NCBI GenBank assembly: GCA_902984215.1
Contig: CADWAF010004819.1
Coordinates: 16,328-80,327 of the forward strand
Source: Willaertia magna
Lineage: Eukaryota > Heterolobosea > Eutetramitea > Acrasida > Naegleriidae
Direction of reading: 5' to 3'
DNA: 64,000 nucleotides
The notes under the pieces were generated by a model, which worked only from the letters and a program-made list of their open reading frames with translations, did not search any database and was not told the DNA's origin. The translations under genes and the position numbers were made by a program. Below are positions 21,134 to 31,745 of this stretch, in pieces (positions within the stretch are counted from its first letter, which is position 1; each line of letters opens with the position of its first letter).

Positions 21134-22564
21134 ATGCCAGCAGAATCATCTTCTTCCATCTACTATACATCAACAACTGCACCAATTAGTATTAATAATG
21201 ATGTTGGTCGTAGACATACAACTACAGATCATACTGAAACAAATATTGGTGACAAGCACCATTTCTTTGATGATAACTTTATTGATTTTTCACCAAAATC
21301 ATCTCCTGTAAATAAAAAGATTCTAAATAACAACAATAGTGCACCATTAATTCAAGTAGAAGAAGATCAAACAACAATAACAGATAAAATTAATTTAGGC
21401 TATCAATGTCAAAATTCATTTAATATGCATCATAAATTACTTTCACTTCCTGAAATAATTTTATATTTATCATTAAATGATAGTGGTATAGTTAAAAATA
21501 ATATTAATGACATTGAAGAGTTATGTATGATTGGAGTATTTTGTGAATTTATTTTAGCCAATAAAATTAAAATAATTTTACAAAATAATCCACAACATTC
21601 AAACTCAAAATTAAATTTATTATTAGATTATACATTTACAATGAAAGACACAACATTATTTAAAAATGAAAATAAAGATTTAATGATTGATTTATTAAAT
21701 GAAATATTAACATTAATTTCACAAATTTATTTAAATTGTAAAGATTTTATTATAAATTATACAATTAAAGATTTTATTAAAGTTTTAATAAATGGTAAAA
21801 AAATACAACACGTTACAATTTATAAAATTCCAGATTTTGTAAATAGAATTGGAAAATCATTAAATGTTAAAAATTTAGTTGATTTTAAAAAAACTTTATT
21901 TTTATTTTTATCTTTACCAATTAAAGATAAATTATTAAGAGAAAAAATTAAAATGGAATTATTACAATTTTTAAGAAAATTAAATAATGAACAAATATTA
22001 GGTTTACAACAAGTTGAAAGTATTTTACAACAAGAAAATAATTTAGAATCATTACAAGATGATCATATTTTAGGAAATTATTTTAGAAAGAATTTAATTT
22101 TATTTTCTTTAATTGGTATATTTTATAAAAGTAATGGATCTATTTTAGAAAATGATATTTTAAAGAATGAATTAGATAAAAAGGAATTATTAAATTTAGT
22201 AAATAATATTTTATTCCCAATTGCAGAAGAAAAGAGAATTGAAAATATTTTAATTACAAAAACAAATTCACTTTTAATTAATAAAATTAAAAATAATTTA
22301 ACAGATGACGATAATGTATCTGTAAATTCAGAAGAAGATGAATCTACTGGAATGTTAGGTATTAACAATAATATTTATAGTTCTTCTCCTTTATCTGCCT
22401 CTCCAGTTTCACCAGGAACAACACTCTCATCAGTATTTGATCAACAACAACATGATGTTAAAAAGAAGAGTAATCAATCCTCATCTGATGTTAAGGCTAG
22501 TGATAGGTCATTAGAAGATATTTTATTACATTTAAGAAGATCTATTGATAGTGCTAAACGTTAA
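21134..22564 (+). CDS. GOLPH3/VPS74-like protein
   Basis: A 476-residue protein. After a Ser/Thr-rich start, residues about 95-200 carry the opening of a GOLPH3 fold: LLSLPEIILYLSLNDSG, then GVFCEFILANKIKI and LLLDYTFTMKDTTLF. A later helix (ILFSLIGIFYKSNGSILEN) matches the GOLPH3 segment LIYLAHASDVLEN in character. GOLPH3 binds PI4P on the Golgi and retains glycosyltransferases. This protein is longer, has inserts, and ends in a disordered Ser/Asp-rich tail. The assignment is by pattern only. Its stop overlaps the stop of the convergent gene by 4 nt. Confidence 0.5.
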   Translation: MPAESSSSIYYTSTTAPISINNDVGRRHTTTDHTETNIGDKHHFFDDNFIDFSPKSSPVNKKILNNNNSAPLIQVEEDQTTITDKINLGYQCQNSFNMHHKLLSLPEIILYLSLNDSGIVKNNINDIEELCMIGVFCEFILANKIKIILQNNPQHSNSKLNLLLDYTFTMKDTTLFKNENKDLMIDLLNEILTLISQIYLNCKDFIINYTIKDFIKVLINGKKIQHVTIYKIPDFVNRIGKSLNVKNLVDFKKTLFLFLSLPIKDKLLREKIKMELLQFLRKLNNEQILGLQQVESILQQENNLESLQDDHILGNYFRKNLILFSLIGIFYKSNGSILENDILKNELDKKELLNLVNNILFPIAEEKRIENILITKTNSLLINKIKNNLTDDDNVSVNSEEDESTGMLGINNNIYSSSPLSASPVSPGTTLSSVFDQQQHDVKKKSNQSSSDVKASDRSLEDILLHLRRSIDSAKR

Positions 22565-23647
22565 AGTAAATTTAAATCTTTTAATGCATTGTATTTTACA
22601 ATAATAGTTACAATTTTCATAAAATATAAAACTTCTAAATCATCTGAACTTGTCAAATGTTGTTTTGGAATTTGTTTTACACCTTGTTCTATCTTCATTG
22701 TTAAATATTCTTTCTTTTCATTATTATTGCTATCATTATGGTTACAAACAGTTGAACAAATAAATTCTAATAATTTAAACAAGTAATAAGGTTTTCCATT
22801 AAATAAACTTTTCATTTCGGATTGGTAAATAATTCTTTCAATTATAATTAGAAATAATTCATCTAATAAATTTGTGAAAAAAGTATAATTTGATTCAAAA
22901 TGATGAAATAACATTAATAATTTCTCATAATTTGCTTTTGAAATCTTTAAATCATGATTCATGTCAACCATGTTATTGGTAACAAAAGAATTTAAAAAAT
23001 ATAATCTTAAATATTCCTTCCAAAAATCTGTTCTTTCCAAAATACTTTCACCTAAAGATTTTAATTCTGTTTAAATACAATTGTTTAAAATTAATTCATT
23101 AATAACACTTACTTGTTAATATACTAATACAATAATTAACTGTTTGCAAATCTTCAATTTCCTTAGTTATATAATCCAAAACACACTGTACATTTGTATT
23201 TAACACTTGTATTGAATATCCTCCTTTTATAATCTCATTATTTTCAATAAATTTTTGTAAAATTTTTACTTAAAATAATGATTAATAAAGTTCCATAAAA
23301 TACTTACTAGATTTTAATGTTGTGACTAATAATGTACTTTCTCTTTTCTTTACTGAATTTTCAAAAATGTTTTCTAATCTATTTCTTTTTATTTCTTCAT
23401 ATTTATTGTATTCATTTAACATCATTTCTTTATCTTCTACACTACTATATTGTTCTTTTAAACTTTTCCATCCTTTTCTTTTAATTAATTCTTCTAAACA
23501 CTCCAATTCATAACTATCTTTATCATAGTCAATTAACCTAATTCTTTCTTCATTATTATTTTTATCTATCATTGAGTTGTTGTATTCATGAGATTGACTT
23601 TCTAACATCCTTTGCCCTTCAATTAAGAATCTTTCAAAATAATCCAT
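22561..23647 (-). CDS. Unrecognised helical protein, three exons
   Basis: Minus-strand exons 23647-23308, 23268-23113 and 23066-22561, with introns of 39 and 46 nt, give 333 residues. Both donors are GTAAGT and the phases agree. The protein is mostly helical, acidic at the start and rich in Leu, Phe and Asn later, with no signal peptide. I do not recognise it; it could be an adaptor or scaffold. It lies 34 nt downstream (in the minus direction) of nothing but the pseudokinase stop region, and its own start is 34 nt from that stop on the same strand. Confidence 0.65.
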
Positions 23648-23681
23648 TTGTTTTAATACTTGAAATAGGTTAAGGCTTTTT

Positions 23682-26135
23682 TTACTTGTAATTTGTATTT
23701 AAGGGATTTTTAGAAATGGCGGGAACTTCAAAGGCTTTGAGTTCTTGTTGTAATCTTTGTAAACAAGAAATAATATTTCCAACATCATCTAGAATGTAAT
23801 TATCATCACTTGTTTGAGAATCTTCTTCATTATTATGATATTTAGAAGAAGAAATACTTTCATTAGAATCTATTGTAGTAGGATTGCAATGCATAACATT
23901 TTCTTCATGTTGTTCAACTACATCATCAGTTGTTGTTATTAACAATGTTGATGTAGTATGAGGTGCTGTATCATTGTTGTTATTACTTTCAATTAATTCC
24001 TTATTGTTGTTATTTTGAGATTGTTTTTTAGATAATTTACTTAAATAACCAATTACTTTAACAAATATTTCTCCACCACTTTTCTTTTTTCTTAATCCAA
24101 ATATCTTATACCATCCACTAACTTCATTAATTCTAGTTTTATTATGTTTCAGTAGTTGACTTATATCTATTAATACTTCTCCTATTAATTCTGTAGAGTT
24201 TTCTGTCACATCATAGATTTGAATAGTTAATTCGTTATGCCAACCACAATTAGAAAGTAAATCTCTTTCAATATCAAAAAGGGCATAGTTTAATTCATAT
24301 TCTTTACTCATAGTTGTCTTTTCAATCTTACCCCAAATTACAGAAAAGAATACTGTTAAAATGTTAGAAATATTTAGATTTGTGTATAACTTACGTTTAC
24401 CAACAGATGTTTGTATGTTCTTTAATTTTTCTATAGAAATTTGTAATCTTTGAACAGGGCAAGGTAGTGTTGCCTTTAGTTCTTTCTTAATTTCCAAGTT
24501 CTGTTTTTCACTTATATCTCTTAGTTCTCCTAGAGCTGATTTTACATCATTTATATCCTTTCCCATTTGTTTTAATTGTTCTCTATACACTTCTTCTAAT
24601 TTTGAAAAAACTCTAGTAATTGATGTCTTTGTTCTGACAGAGTTATCATTTTCTGAAGAAGAAAGATAATTGATAACATTTCTGTCTATCTCTGTATTAA
24701 AGTTATGTAAACTTTTATCCTTCGATGTCACAACTAGTTTGTCCGTGTTAGATATTTCTGTATTTTTCTCTTCTTTCTTTGCCTTAGGTTTGGGATTTAA
24801 AATAGCTGCCAATTCCATACTTTCCTCGTACAGTGAATCAAAATCAGAACCAGTACTATTAGAAGTGTGCTTCGTGTATTCCTCTATTACATTTTCAACC
24901 GCTACAGGGCTTAGGTTTATTAGTTCTTTATCTGATTTTTTGTAAAAGTGTATGCCACTTGTTTGACTAAAAAGAGAAAACATTGGCATATCTAATAAAT
25001 TAATTACAGATGGTCTCTTTTCACTATTATAATCTAAAACACAAGTCACAGTTTGGAGAACTCCATTTAAAATCTCATACCCAGGACTTACAGATAAATA
25101 ATTTCTTATATTTTGAATAGGATTAATTGACCCTCTAATCGTAACCAAATCAAAATATTCACATTCTTTCAAATATAAAGGAATAGTTTTTAAATCAAAT
25201 GAATTGAAATTAACACCTAGAATAGATATTATATTTACAATCTGGTCCTCTATTTTTCTAGCACTGAAAATAGGGTAAGGCAAAAATGTTTCACAAAATA
25301 TACATCCTAGTGACCAAACATCTTTCTGTTTGGACAATAATTCTTGTTTTGTAAATAATTCTGTTAAAACCATATCTACATCACATTCTCTATTCTTCCT
25401 TAAAAATCCATGTAATTTAAATAAAATTTCAGGAGGATAATACCAATTGTTAGATTCCTCGAATTCTTTCACCAAAACTTTAAAACTACCAGAATTTATT
25501 TTACATGTAAAAGGATCTATATATTTTACTAAATATTTTCCAATTAAATTTCGTTTTAACGTATTTAGTGAATCTATACTGAATGGTCTTAAATAAACTC
25601 TTTTAGTTTTCCTCTCAATTAATATATTACACGGCGTTAGCTCAGAACATGATTGACCTAGAGTGTGCATTAATTTTAAACATTTTAAACAAGTATTCAT
25701 AACTGAAAATATTAAACTTTGTTTTAAAGGTTGAAATTTGTTCTCATTTTGTGTTCTATTTTTGTATAATAAATATCTTAATGATACAAAACCATCTAAT
25801 AACTCAACTGTGCAAAAATATTTATCTGTTATCTTTGAACTTTTATCCTCTTGTTCAAAATAAAAACAATCAAATAAATGAATAAATTGTTTATCTTTTA
25901 GAAATAATAAGCAATCAATTCTATCATGTAATTCTTTATATTTTGCAAATAATCTTTCATCCTCAGAATGATATTTAGAATGGTCAAAAGAATATAAATA
26001 TTGTTTTGTTATAAGGAAAGAAGATGAAGAAGTAAGGCTTTTTGATGATTTTACACTCTTTTCCGTTATCCTGCAAATAAATTGATTTTTGTTAATTACT
26101 TGCAGCACTTCATATTGATTCATTTTTATTTTCAT
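23682..26135 (-). CDS. Pseudokinase with C-terminal C2 domain
   Basis: About 803 residues after removal of a 42-nt in-frame intron (24394-24353). The N-terminal 380 residues follow the protein kinase fold: an activation-segment-like YYPPE, then DVWSLGCIFCE as the F-helix. Catalytic residues are lost. There is no glycine loop at the start, the HRDxKPxN loop reads CSELTPCNIL, and the DFG position reads RPF. A charged linker and a coiled coil follow. The C-terminal part is C2-like (LQISIEKLKNI, ELTIQIYDVTENSTELIGEVLI, then a GWYKI strand), suggesting membrane or phospholipid binding. A regulatory scaffold role is inferred. An inner ATG at 26123 has the better A-run context. Confidence 0.65.
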   Translation of the reverse strand: MKIKMNQYEVLQVINKNQFICRITEKSVKSSKSLTSSSSFLITKQYLYSFDHSKYHSEDERLFAKYKELHDRIDCLLFLKDKQFIHLFDCFYFEQEDKSSKITDKYFCTVELLDGFVSLRYLLYKNRTQNENKFQPLKQSLIFSVMNTCLKCLKLMHTLGQSCSELTPCNILIERKTKRVYLRPFSIDSLNTLKRNLIGKYLVKYIDPFTCKINSGSFKVLVKEFEESNNWYYPPEILFKLHGFLRKNRECDVDMVLTELFTKQELLSKQKDVWSLGCIFCETFLPYPIFSARKIEDQIVNIISILGVNFNSFDLKTIPLYLKECEYFDLVTIRGSINPIQNIRNYLSVSPGYEILNGVLQTVTCVLDYNSEKRPSVINLLDMPMFSLFSQTSGIHFYKKSDKELINLSPVAVENVIEEYTKHTSNSTGSDFDSLYEESMELAAILNPKPKAKKEEKNTEISNTDKLVVTSKDKSLHNFNTEIDRNVINYLSSSENDNSVRTKTSITRVFSKLEEVYREQLKQMGKDINDVKSALGELRDISEKQNLEIKKELKATLPCPVQRLQISIEKLKNIQTSVGKRKLYTNLNISNILTVFFSVIWGKIEKTTMSKEYELNYALFDIERDLLSNCGWHNELTIQIYDVTENSTELIGEVLIDISQLLKHNKTRINEVSGWYKIFGLRKKKSGGEIFVKVIGYLSKLSKKQSQNNNNKELIESNNNNDTAPHTTSTLLITTTDDVVEQHEENVMHCNPTTIDSNESISSSKYHNNEEDSQTSDDNYILDDVGNIISCLQRLQQELKAFEVPAISKNPLNTNYK

Positions 26136-26437
26136 AAAACAGTTATAAATTTCAAATTTTTGGCGCCAAAGAGCTTAATACAAAACCATTAAAAAACGAA
26201 AACATTCAAAAAAAATTTAATGTACAAACACCAAGTATTTAAAGAAAATTTGTGTAATTATATTGGAAATGTTTTGCAAAGTGTAGTTGGTGTTTTATAA
26301 CAAGAGGTATTGTTCCGTCAAGTTCAAAGGTCTCACAGGAGGTTCAACCATTATGAACATGATTGTTTCTATTTTTTATTAAAGAGAACTTGAATTCAAA
26401 TCAAAAAAAATCAATCAAAGCACAATAGAATTAAAAA
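26136..26437. other. Divergent promoter region
   Basis: The 302-nt spacer between the pseudokinase and sirtuin starts holds both promoters. It contains the E2F-like palindrome listed separately; no gene or repeat is seen in the rest. Confidence 0.5.
26159..26170. promoter_or_regulatory. E2F/DP-like palindrome
   Basis: TTTGGCGCCAAA is a perfect 12-nt palindrome matching the E2F consensus TTTSSCGC on both strands. It sits 24 nt upstream of the pseudokinase ATG in a very A+T-rich divergent promoter, where an eight-base all-GC-centred core is rare by chance. Function as a cell-cycle site is inference. Confidence 0.4.
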
Positions 26438-28189
26438 ATGTTGAACAAATTATTCAAAAGAACTAAATACACAATTGAAAACAAGAATAATGAGCAAGTA
26501 TCTGATGAAAACTATCAACCATCAGAACTCGTTTATTTAATTGACAATAATCAAAGTGAAATTACATTAAGTGGCTCTCGTTGTACAAAAGTAATTTTAG
26601 AAAATAACAACAACACTACTGTAAAAATCAACTCTAGTATCACAACTGGTTTTATTGAAATTATTAATTGTAAAGATTGTACAGTTGTTCTCCCAATCTT
26701 AAGAGCAAAACTTTTACAAATTGAAAATGTTCAAAACTGTAACGTTAAACTTTTATGTTCTTCTTTAAAAGAACTAAGAGAAGTATTACATCAAGTAAAT
26801 TTCGTTACCAATCTTACTACAAAGAATGTACAAATCTCAATTCTTAATGCAGAATTATTAGAAGAAAAACTTGTTGAAATTCAACCAAATATTATTGAAC
26901 CACCAAGTGAAGAATTAAATAATGAAACTGATGATGCAAATACTCAATTTAAAACTAAAATTAAATATATTTCAGATCTTAATATTTGTCAATTAGAAAT
27001 TAAGAAAGCAATAAGAGAAGGTGGTGGTTATTTATCAACTGTAGATGAGAAGGATTTTCATGATCAGTTACAAAAAGAATTTGAACAAAAATTAGAAAAG
27101 TATTTAATGGAAAAAGTATTAAAAGGAGAAGAAGATCAAGAAAAAAAGAAATTAAGACAAGAAGAAATTAAAAAGAAACATGAATTAATTAAAGAAAAAT
27201 TAAAAGCTAAATCTCAACAAGATGATAATAATTCAGGTAATTTCTTGGATCAAATTAAAGGATTTAATAAGGATAAATTATCTCATCAAGAAACAAAAGA
27301 AACTAAATTAATGGATGTAGTTGGTTTAGATCAATTATTACCTCCAAGTACCGTTGACAACAATAATAATTCAAGAACTGGAGTGCCAAGTGATGTTACT
27401 GAATTTTTTGATGAAGAAAGTGTTGTTATAGCAAAGGCTAAAGAGCTAGCTGAAAAGATTAAAAAGGCTAAACATGTAGTTATCTATACTGGAGCAGGTG
27501 TAAGTACTTCGGCCAGAATTCCAGATTATAGAGGACCCAAAGGTGTTTGGACATTAAAAGAAAGTGGTAGATCAAGTGAAATTAAGCCTATTAAGCTTGA
27601 ACAAGCAATGCCTACATTTGCTCATTATTGTATTTCTCATTTAGTTAAGAAAGGTTATGTTAGTTATGTTGTCTCAACAAACGTTGATGGTCTTCATAGA
27701 AGATCTGGTTTAGATGCTGACCATTTAGCTGAATTACATGGTAATTCTTATCGTGAAGTTTGTATGAAATGTGGAAAGGAATACCTTAGGGGATTTGATG
27801 TTTGTAAGACAGTAGTTAATTATATGGATCACATTACAGGAAGAGTTTGTGAATGTGGAGGTAAACTAAGGGATACAATTGTTCACTTTAGTGAATCCTT
27901 GCCAGAGAAAGAATTATCAGATTCAATCCATCATTCAGGTAATGGTGATTTAGCTATTGTTCTTGGTACTAGTTTACGTGTACAACCTGCATGTTTACTT
28001 CCTGAAATGGTTATTAATAATGGTGGTGAAATGTGTATTGTAAATTTACAAAAAACACCATTTGATTACAAATGCAAACTAAGATGTCATGCAAAGACTG
28101 ATGAATTTATGAAATATGTTATGGAAGCGTTAGGTGAATTAGATAGTATAGATTGTAGTTATGATGAACTAAGTAAATGGGAAATTTAA
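26438..28189 (+). CDS. Beta-helix (CAP/TBCC-like) domain fused to a SIRT7-class sirtuin
   Basis: A 583-residue intronless protein. Residues about 30-130 show repeated short strands (LSGSRCTKVILENNNNTTV, GFIEIINCKDCTVVLP, LLQIENVQNCNVKLL) typical of the C-CAP/TBCC right-handed beta helix, which binds actin or tubulin partners. A Lys/Glu coiled coil follows (about 205-270). The sirtuin domain has GAGVSTSARIPDYRGP at 352-367, STNVDGLH, the catalytic His434 in ELHGN, zinc cysteines C442, C445, C471 and C473, and GTSLRV. GVWTL and RDTIVHF resemble SIRT6/SIRT7 (class IV). All NAD-binding and catalytic motifs look intact, so an NAD-dependent deacylase is expected. Confidence 0.88.
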   Translation: MLNKLFKRTKYTIENKNNEQVSDENYQPSELVYLIDNNQSEITLSGSRCTKVILENNNNTTVKINSSITTGFIEIINCKDCTVVLPILRAKLLQIENVQNCNVKLLCSSLKELREVLHQVNFVTNLTTKNVQISILNAELLEEKLVEIQPNIIEPPSEELNNETDDANTQFKTKIKYISDLNICQLEIKKAIREGGGYLSTVDEKDFHDQLQKEFEQKLEKYLMEKVLKGEEDQEKKKLRQEEIKKKHELIKEKLKAKSQQDDNNSGNFLDQIKGFNKDKLSHQETKETKLMDVVGLDQLLPPSTVDNNNNSRTGVPSDVTEFFDEESVVIAKAKELAEKIKKAKHVVIYTGAGVSTSARIPDYRGPKGVWTLKESGRSSEIKPIKLEQAMPTFAHYCISHLVKKGYVSYVVSTNVDGLHRRSGLDADHLAELHGNSYREVCMKCGKEYLRGFDVCKTVVNYMDHITGRVCECGGKLRDTIVHFSESLPEKELSDSIHHSGNGDLAIVLGTSLRVQPACLLPEMVINNGGEMCIVNLQKTPFDYKCKLRCHAKTDEFMKYVMEALGELDSIDCSYDELSKWEI

Positions 28190-28436
28190 AAATTGTAAAT
28201 ATTTAACTGTTAAAACGTTGGTTGTATATTATAATAAATTAAAACGAACTAGACAATATTCTACTTTATTAATCAGTACAGCAACACGTGTATTTGGCAG
28301 AATAAGCTTTTAAATTTCGAATCCCATACAGCACAAAGTATATTGTTTGATTTGTTGAAAGGAGACCCCAATTCTTCTGCGAAAATACCAAAACAACACC
28401 AAAAGACCACATTCAACACTTTCAAAAAAAATTCAA

Positions 28437-30473
28437 ATGTCGTCTTTCTCTTCGTCTCTTGATGGCGGTAATAGAAGTAGTGGAACAAGTACTAACAGCA
28501 ATAAAAGTAATAAAAGCAACGGTCATCATTTTCCACCAATTTCCATCCCGTTAACAATACTTCTTTGTAGTAAAACAATTAAAATTTCATCTCCTTTTCT
28601 TTATCAACCTTCTCAAAGTGCAACAACATCATTAGCTATTAGTAACTTAAAATTGTATTCAAATAAATTAAAGAGATCATCAATTGCATCTAATAGTTCT
28701 AATGAAATAACTAATTTTTTAAAAACTAATAATTATCAAAATAGTCCTGGATATAGATTATCGCAAAAATTGGCGGATATCTTTGAATTTGTAAATTTTG
28801 GCGCCAATTTTGGACAAAATTCAAAGGCTGAAAAAAATGAAAGAACTTTAATGAATGAATTAGATGGAAATGTTGAAGAATTATTTTATGCTTTTTTTGA
28901 TTATATAAAAGATAATTATAATAGTTATTTAAGAGATGAATTACGTTGTAAATTATTATTTTTAGAAATATTTTTAAATATTGAAACTTTAAAATTAAAT
29001 AATTTTTTAAATATAAATGAAATTTTAAAAAAAATTGATTATTTTTGTGAATATTTTTTTATTGGAGATAAAACAATTACAATAGGAACTAGTTTATTTC
29101 CATTTTTAGAAAATTTAATTAATAATATTGATAAATTTATATTTTTAAAACATTTAAAATTAAAAAACTTTTTACAACAATGTTTCCAATTTACCTCAAA
29201 ACTGTTTCACGTAGAAAATTTAACAGAAATTATAAATGAATTACAATTAATTTGTAACATGTTCCAAATTGAGTTAAATGATTATTTTATAAATTTTCAA
29301 CATAAAAATATAAAATTTATTTCTAAATGGTATGAATTAATACATGTTAATTATAAAAATTTAAATCAAAATATTTTTAAATGTTTAGATAATTCAAATA
29401 AACAAATTAATAATCAAATCAATGAATTAAATACAATTAAATTATTAAATAATGATAATAATATAAATAATTATTTTAATTTTTTAACTTTGCTATCTAA
29501 TGAACATTTACTTTCTAATTGGAATGTATTTAATAATAATAGTGAACGATTACACAAATATCATAAATTTAGTTATTATACTTTAGATGCAAAAGAAATA
29601 ATAAATAATTTAAATAATGGTAATTCAGTAATAATGAATGAACTATTAGAACAACAACAAGATTTACAAATATTTAAAACAATTAACTATTTAGATAATT
29701 ATAGAATGGAAGATGTTATAAAAGCAACACACAATGATCATTATTTAGAAAATGCATTTCCTGATTTACTTTGGAAAGAATTCACACATTCAATTATCTC
29801 TGAAGATAATTTACAAAGGAATACTTATCCATTTGGTAAATTTGAATATGAGAATGATAAAGATGTAAAATATAATTATCTGGTTTCATGTAAATCTTTA
29901 TTCTCACCATTAACTTTTGATATTGTATCTGATATGATATTTTACAAAACAACAAATGAAAATAATAATAATAATAATAAGAAGCAACAACAAAAAGATA
30001 TAAATTTTGGAATAAAAATTATTACAAAATTAGATGATTATAAATTTAGATATATTCATTTACTTATTTCAAATACTAAATCTAATCACTATTCAACAAA
30101 TCAATTAAATCAATTACTAAGAACATTTATAAATGACACTTGTAACGTAATTGAGAAAACTATAAAACAATCAGAAGACAGAAGATTTCCAATACCTAGT
30201 GAATTTAATTATTTAATGAAAATATGGAGTGATTATTGTAAACATATTGAAGGAGTAGATATTAGAAAGAAATTGATTGGAGTTAAAGAATTTCGTATTA
30301 ATATTGATAAAAGTCAACCCGTTGAGGAAAATGTTGAAAATAAAATTGATCCAAAGGATTTGATTGATAAAGAAATACGGATAGAAAATGTTGTGAAAAT
30401 ACCAGTAGAAGATAGTAACAATAATAATACAACTAAAAAACATAAAGATGATGAAATGATTTATTGGTATTAA
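28437..30473 (+). CDS. Unrecognised Asn-rich protein of 678 residues
   Basis: Starts at an A-run ATG and runs without introns. The first 100 residues are Ser/Asn-rich and probably disordered; the rest is helical and dominated by Asn, Ile, Leu and Lys, with a poly-Asn tract near residue 508. There is no clear membrane span or signal. I do not recognise a domain. The composition reflects the A+T-rich genome more than function. Confidence 0.7.
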   Translation: MSSFSSSLDGGNRSSGTSTNSNKSNKSNGHHFPPISIPLTILLCSKTIKISSPFLYQPSQSATTSLAISNLKLYSNKLKRSSIASNSSNEITNFLKTNNYQNSPGYRLSQKLADIFEFVNFGANFGQNSKAEKNERTLMNELDGNVEELFYAFFDYIKDNYNSYLRDELRCKLLFLEIFLNIETLKLNNFLNINEILKKIDYFCEYFFIGDKTITIGTSLFPFLENLINNIDKFIFLKHLKLKNFLQQCFQFTSKLFHVENLTEIINELQLICNMFQIELNDYFINFQHKNIKFISKWYELIHVNYKNLNQNIFKCLDNSNKQINNQINELNTIKLLNNDNNINNYFNFLTLLSNEHLLSNWNVFNNNSERLHKYHKFSYYTLDAKEIINNLNNGNSVIMNELLEQQQDLQIFKTINYLDNYRMEDVIKATHNDHYLENAFPDLLWKEFTHSIISEDNLQRNTYPFGKFEYENDKDVKYNYLVSCKSLFSPLTFDIVSDMIFYKTTNENNNNNNKKQQQKDINFGIKIITKLDDYKFRYIHLLISNTKSNHYSTNQLNQLLRTFINDTCNVIEKTIKQSEDRRFPIPSEFNYLMKIWSDYCKHIEGVDIRKKLIGVKEFRINIDKSQPVEENVENKIDPKDLIDKEIRIENVVKIPVEDSNNNNTTKKHKDDEMIYWY

Positions 30474-30538
30474 TAAAACGTTTAAGTATTTTAACAAGCC
30501 TATTAATATGTACATTAAATTACTCCTAAAATTTAACA

Positions 30539-31346
30539 TTAGCTGCTGCTCTGACCGTTGTCATTCGAACTGAATAAAGAACCAGATTGACCACTGCCAC
30601 CACTAGTTCCTTGGCCCTGTCCCCCAAGTCCACCAGCCACTTGTTCAGGTCCTTAATAATAACAAACAATAAGAATGAACAAGAATAATGAATAACTTAC
30701 CTTGGGCTGTATTCATGCCTCCACCGCCCATACCTCCTACTATATTACTTGCACCTAAGAGTGCAGGATAGGCAACCCTTGTATTGTTAATTGTGAAAGT
30801 TATTCTTGGTACTGCTGAAAGGGGTACGTTAAAGAATCTACTAACAGTAAGAGGCACGTCCCATTCAAAGAAAGGTAAAGGAATTATTTGAGTTTGATTA
30901 AAAAGTGTGACATTGGCTGTAGGTGGGTCTTGTTCCCATTTAATTCTTCTTAAATTATCAAAATAATAAGCACAATATATAATTGGTTGCAAAGGATCGA
31001 AATGCCTTACAAATTGACAACCATCATTCATGAAAATAACTAGTGAGGCAAAGTTATAATCTCTGCTGTAATAACTCACTTAAAATTAAATAATTTATAT
31101 TGTCACAATTTACTTACAAACAATATCAGGTAGACCATCGTTATTTATATCTTGGACGTACCCAATTTGCAAAGCATCACCACCCTTTTAGATCAATTTA
31201 GTTATAATATTAATAATTAAACTCAAAAAACATACTTGTGTATGGACTGTAGGTGCTGGTCCTATAGGAAAGATACTTAATGTTGGATAACAAGCAAAGA
31301 AAAGAAGAAGAGCTGTAAATAGAAGAAATATGTATAGCCTAAGCAT
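30539..31346 (-). CDS. FG-GAP-like secreted or membrane-anchored protein, four exons
   Basis: Minus-strand exons 31346-31236, 31184-31118, 31078-30701 and 30651-30539 join over introns of 51, 39 and 49 nt into 222 residues. The start has one hydrophobic segment (about residues 5-22), a signal peptide or anchor. Exon 2 contains DINNDGLPDIV, a calcium-binding FG-GAP/VCBS-type loop (DxNxDGxxD). The rest has beta-rich segments and a Gly/Ser/Gln-rich tail. Integrin-alpha-like ITFG1/TIP proteins share such loops, but only one repeat is clear here, so the family is tentative. The start at 31346 was chosen because the hydrophobic N-terminus joins exactly to exon 2. Confidence 0.6.
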
Positions 31347-31745
31347 TAGTTTTTTTAAATAATAAAAAGATTAAAAAGAAACATTGTTTCCTAGAATTTA
31401 AATCAATTTTTTGTCGCGATCTTACTTTTAAGGCATAATTAATAAAAAGTTCTTTTCAGAGTCATTTTTACTTACAAATCTATTTAGATTAAAGAGGCGT
31501 TTCCTTCTCTCATTACTCATTTCAACACTCGACAGTATCCAACCCACCCTTTGAAAACACCATAAAATTTATACTGTTTGAAGATTTTAAATTTTTAAGC
31601 GAGTTGTATGCACAATCAAATTATACAGATCGCAGATTGTTTACAAAAACTTCGCTTTTTTGCTTTCGCAGTTCCAAAATTATTTTGGACAAAACGGCGT
31701 ACTCACAAAAAAATTGCGACAATTTAGCCTTCACTTTTAAAAGAA
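31347..31745. other. Divergent promoter region
   Basis: A 399-nt spacer between the FG-GAP-like gene and the Zn2Cys6 regulator. An open frame from 31604 lacks an ATG and overlaps the regulator's start in another frame, so it is not called. No RNA gene or repeat is seen. Confidence 0.5.
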
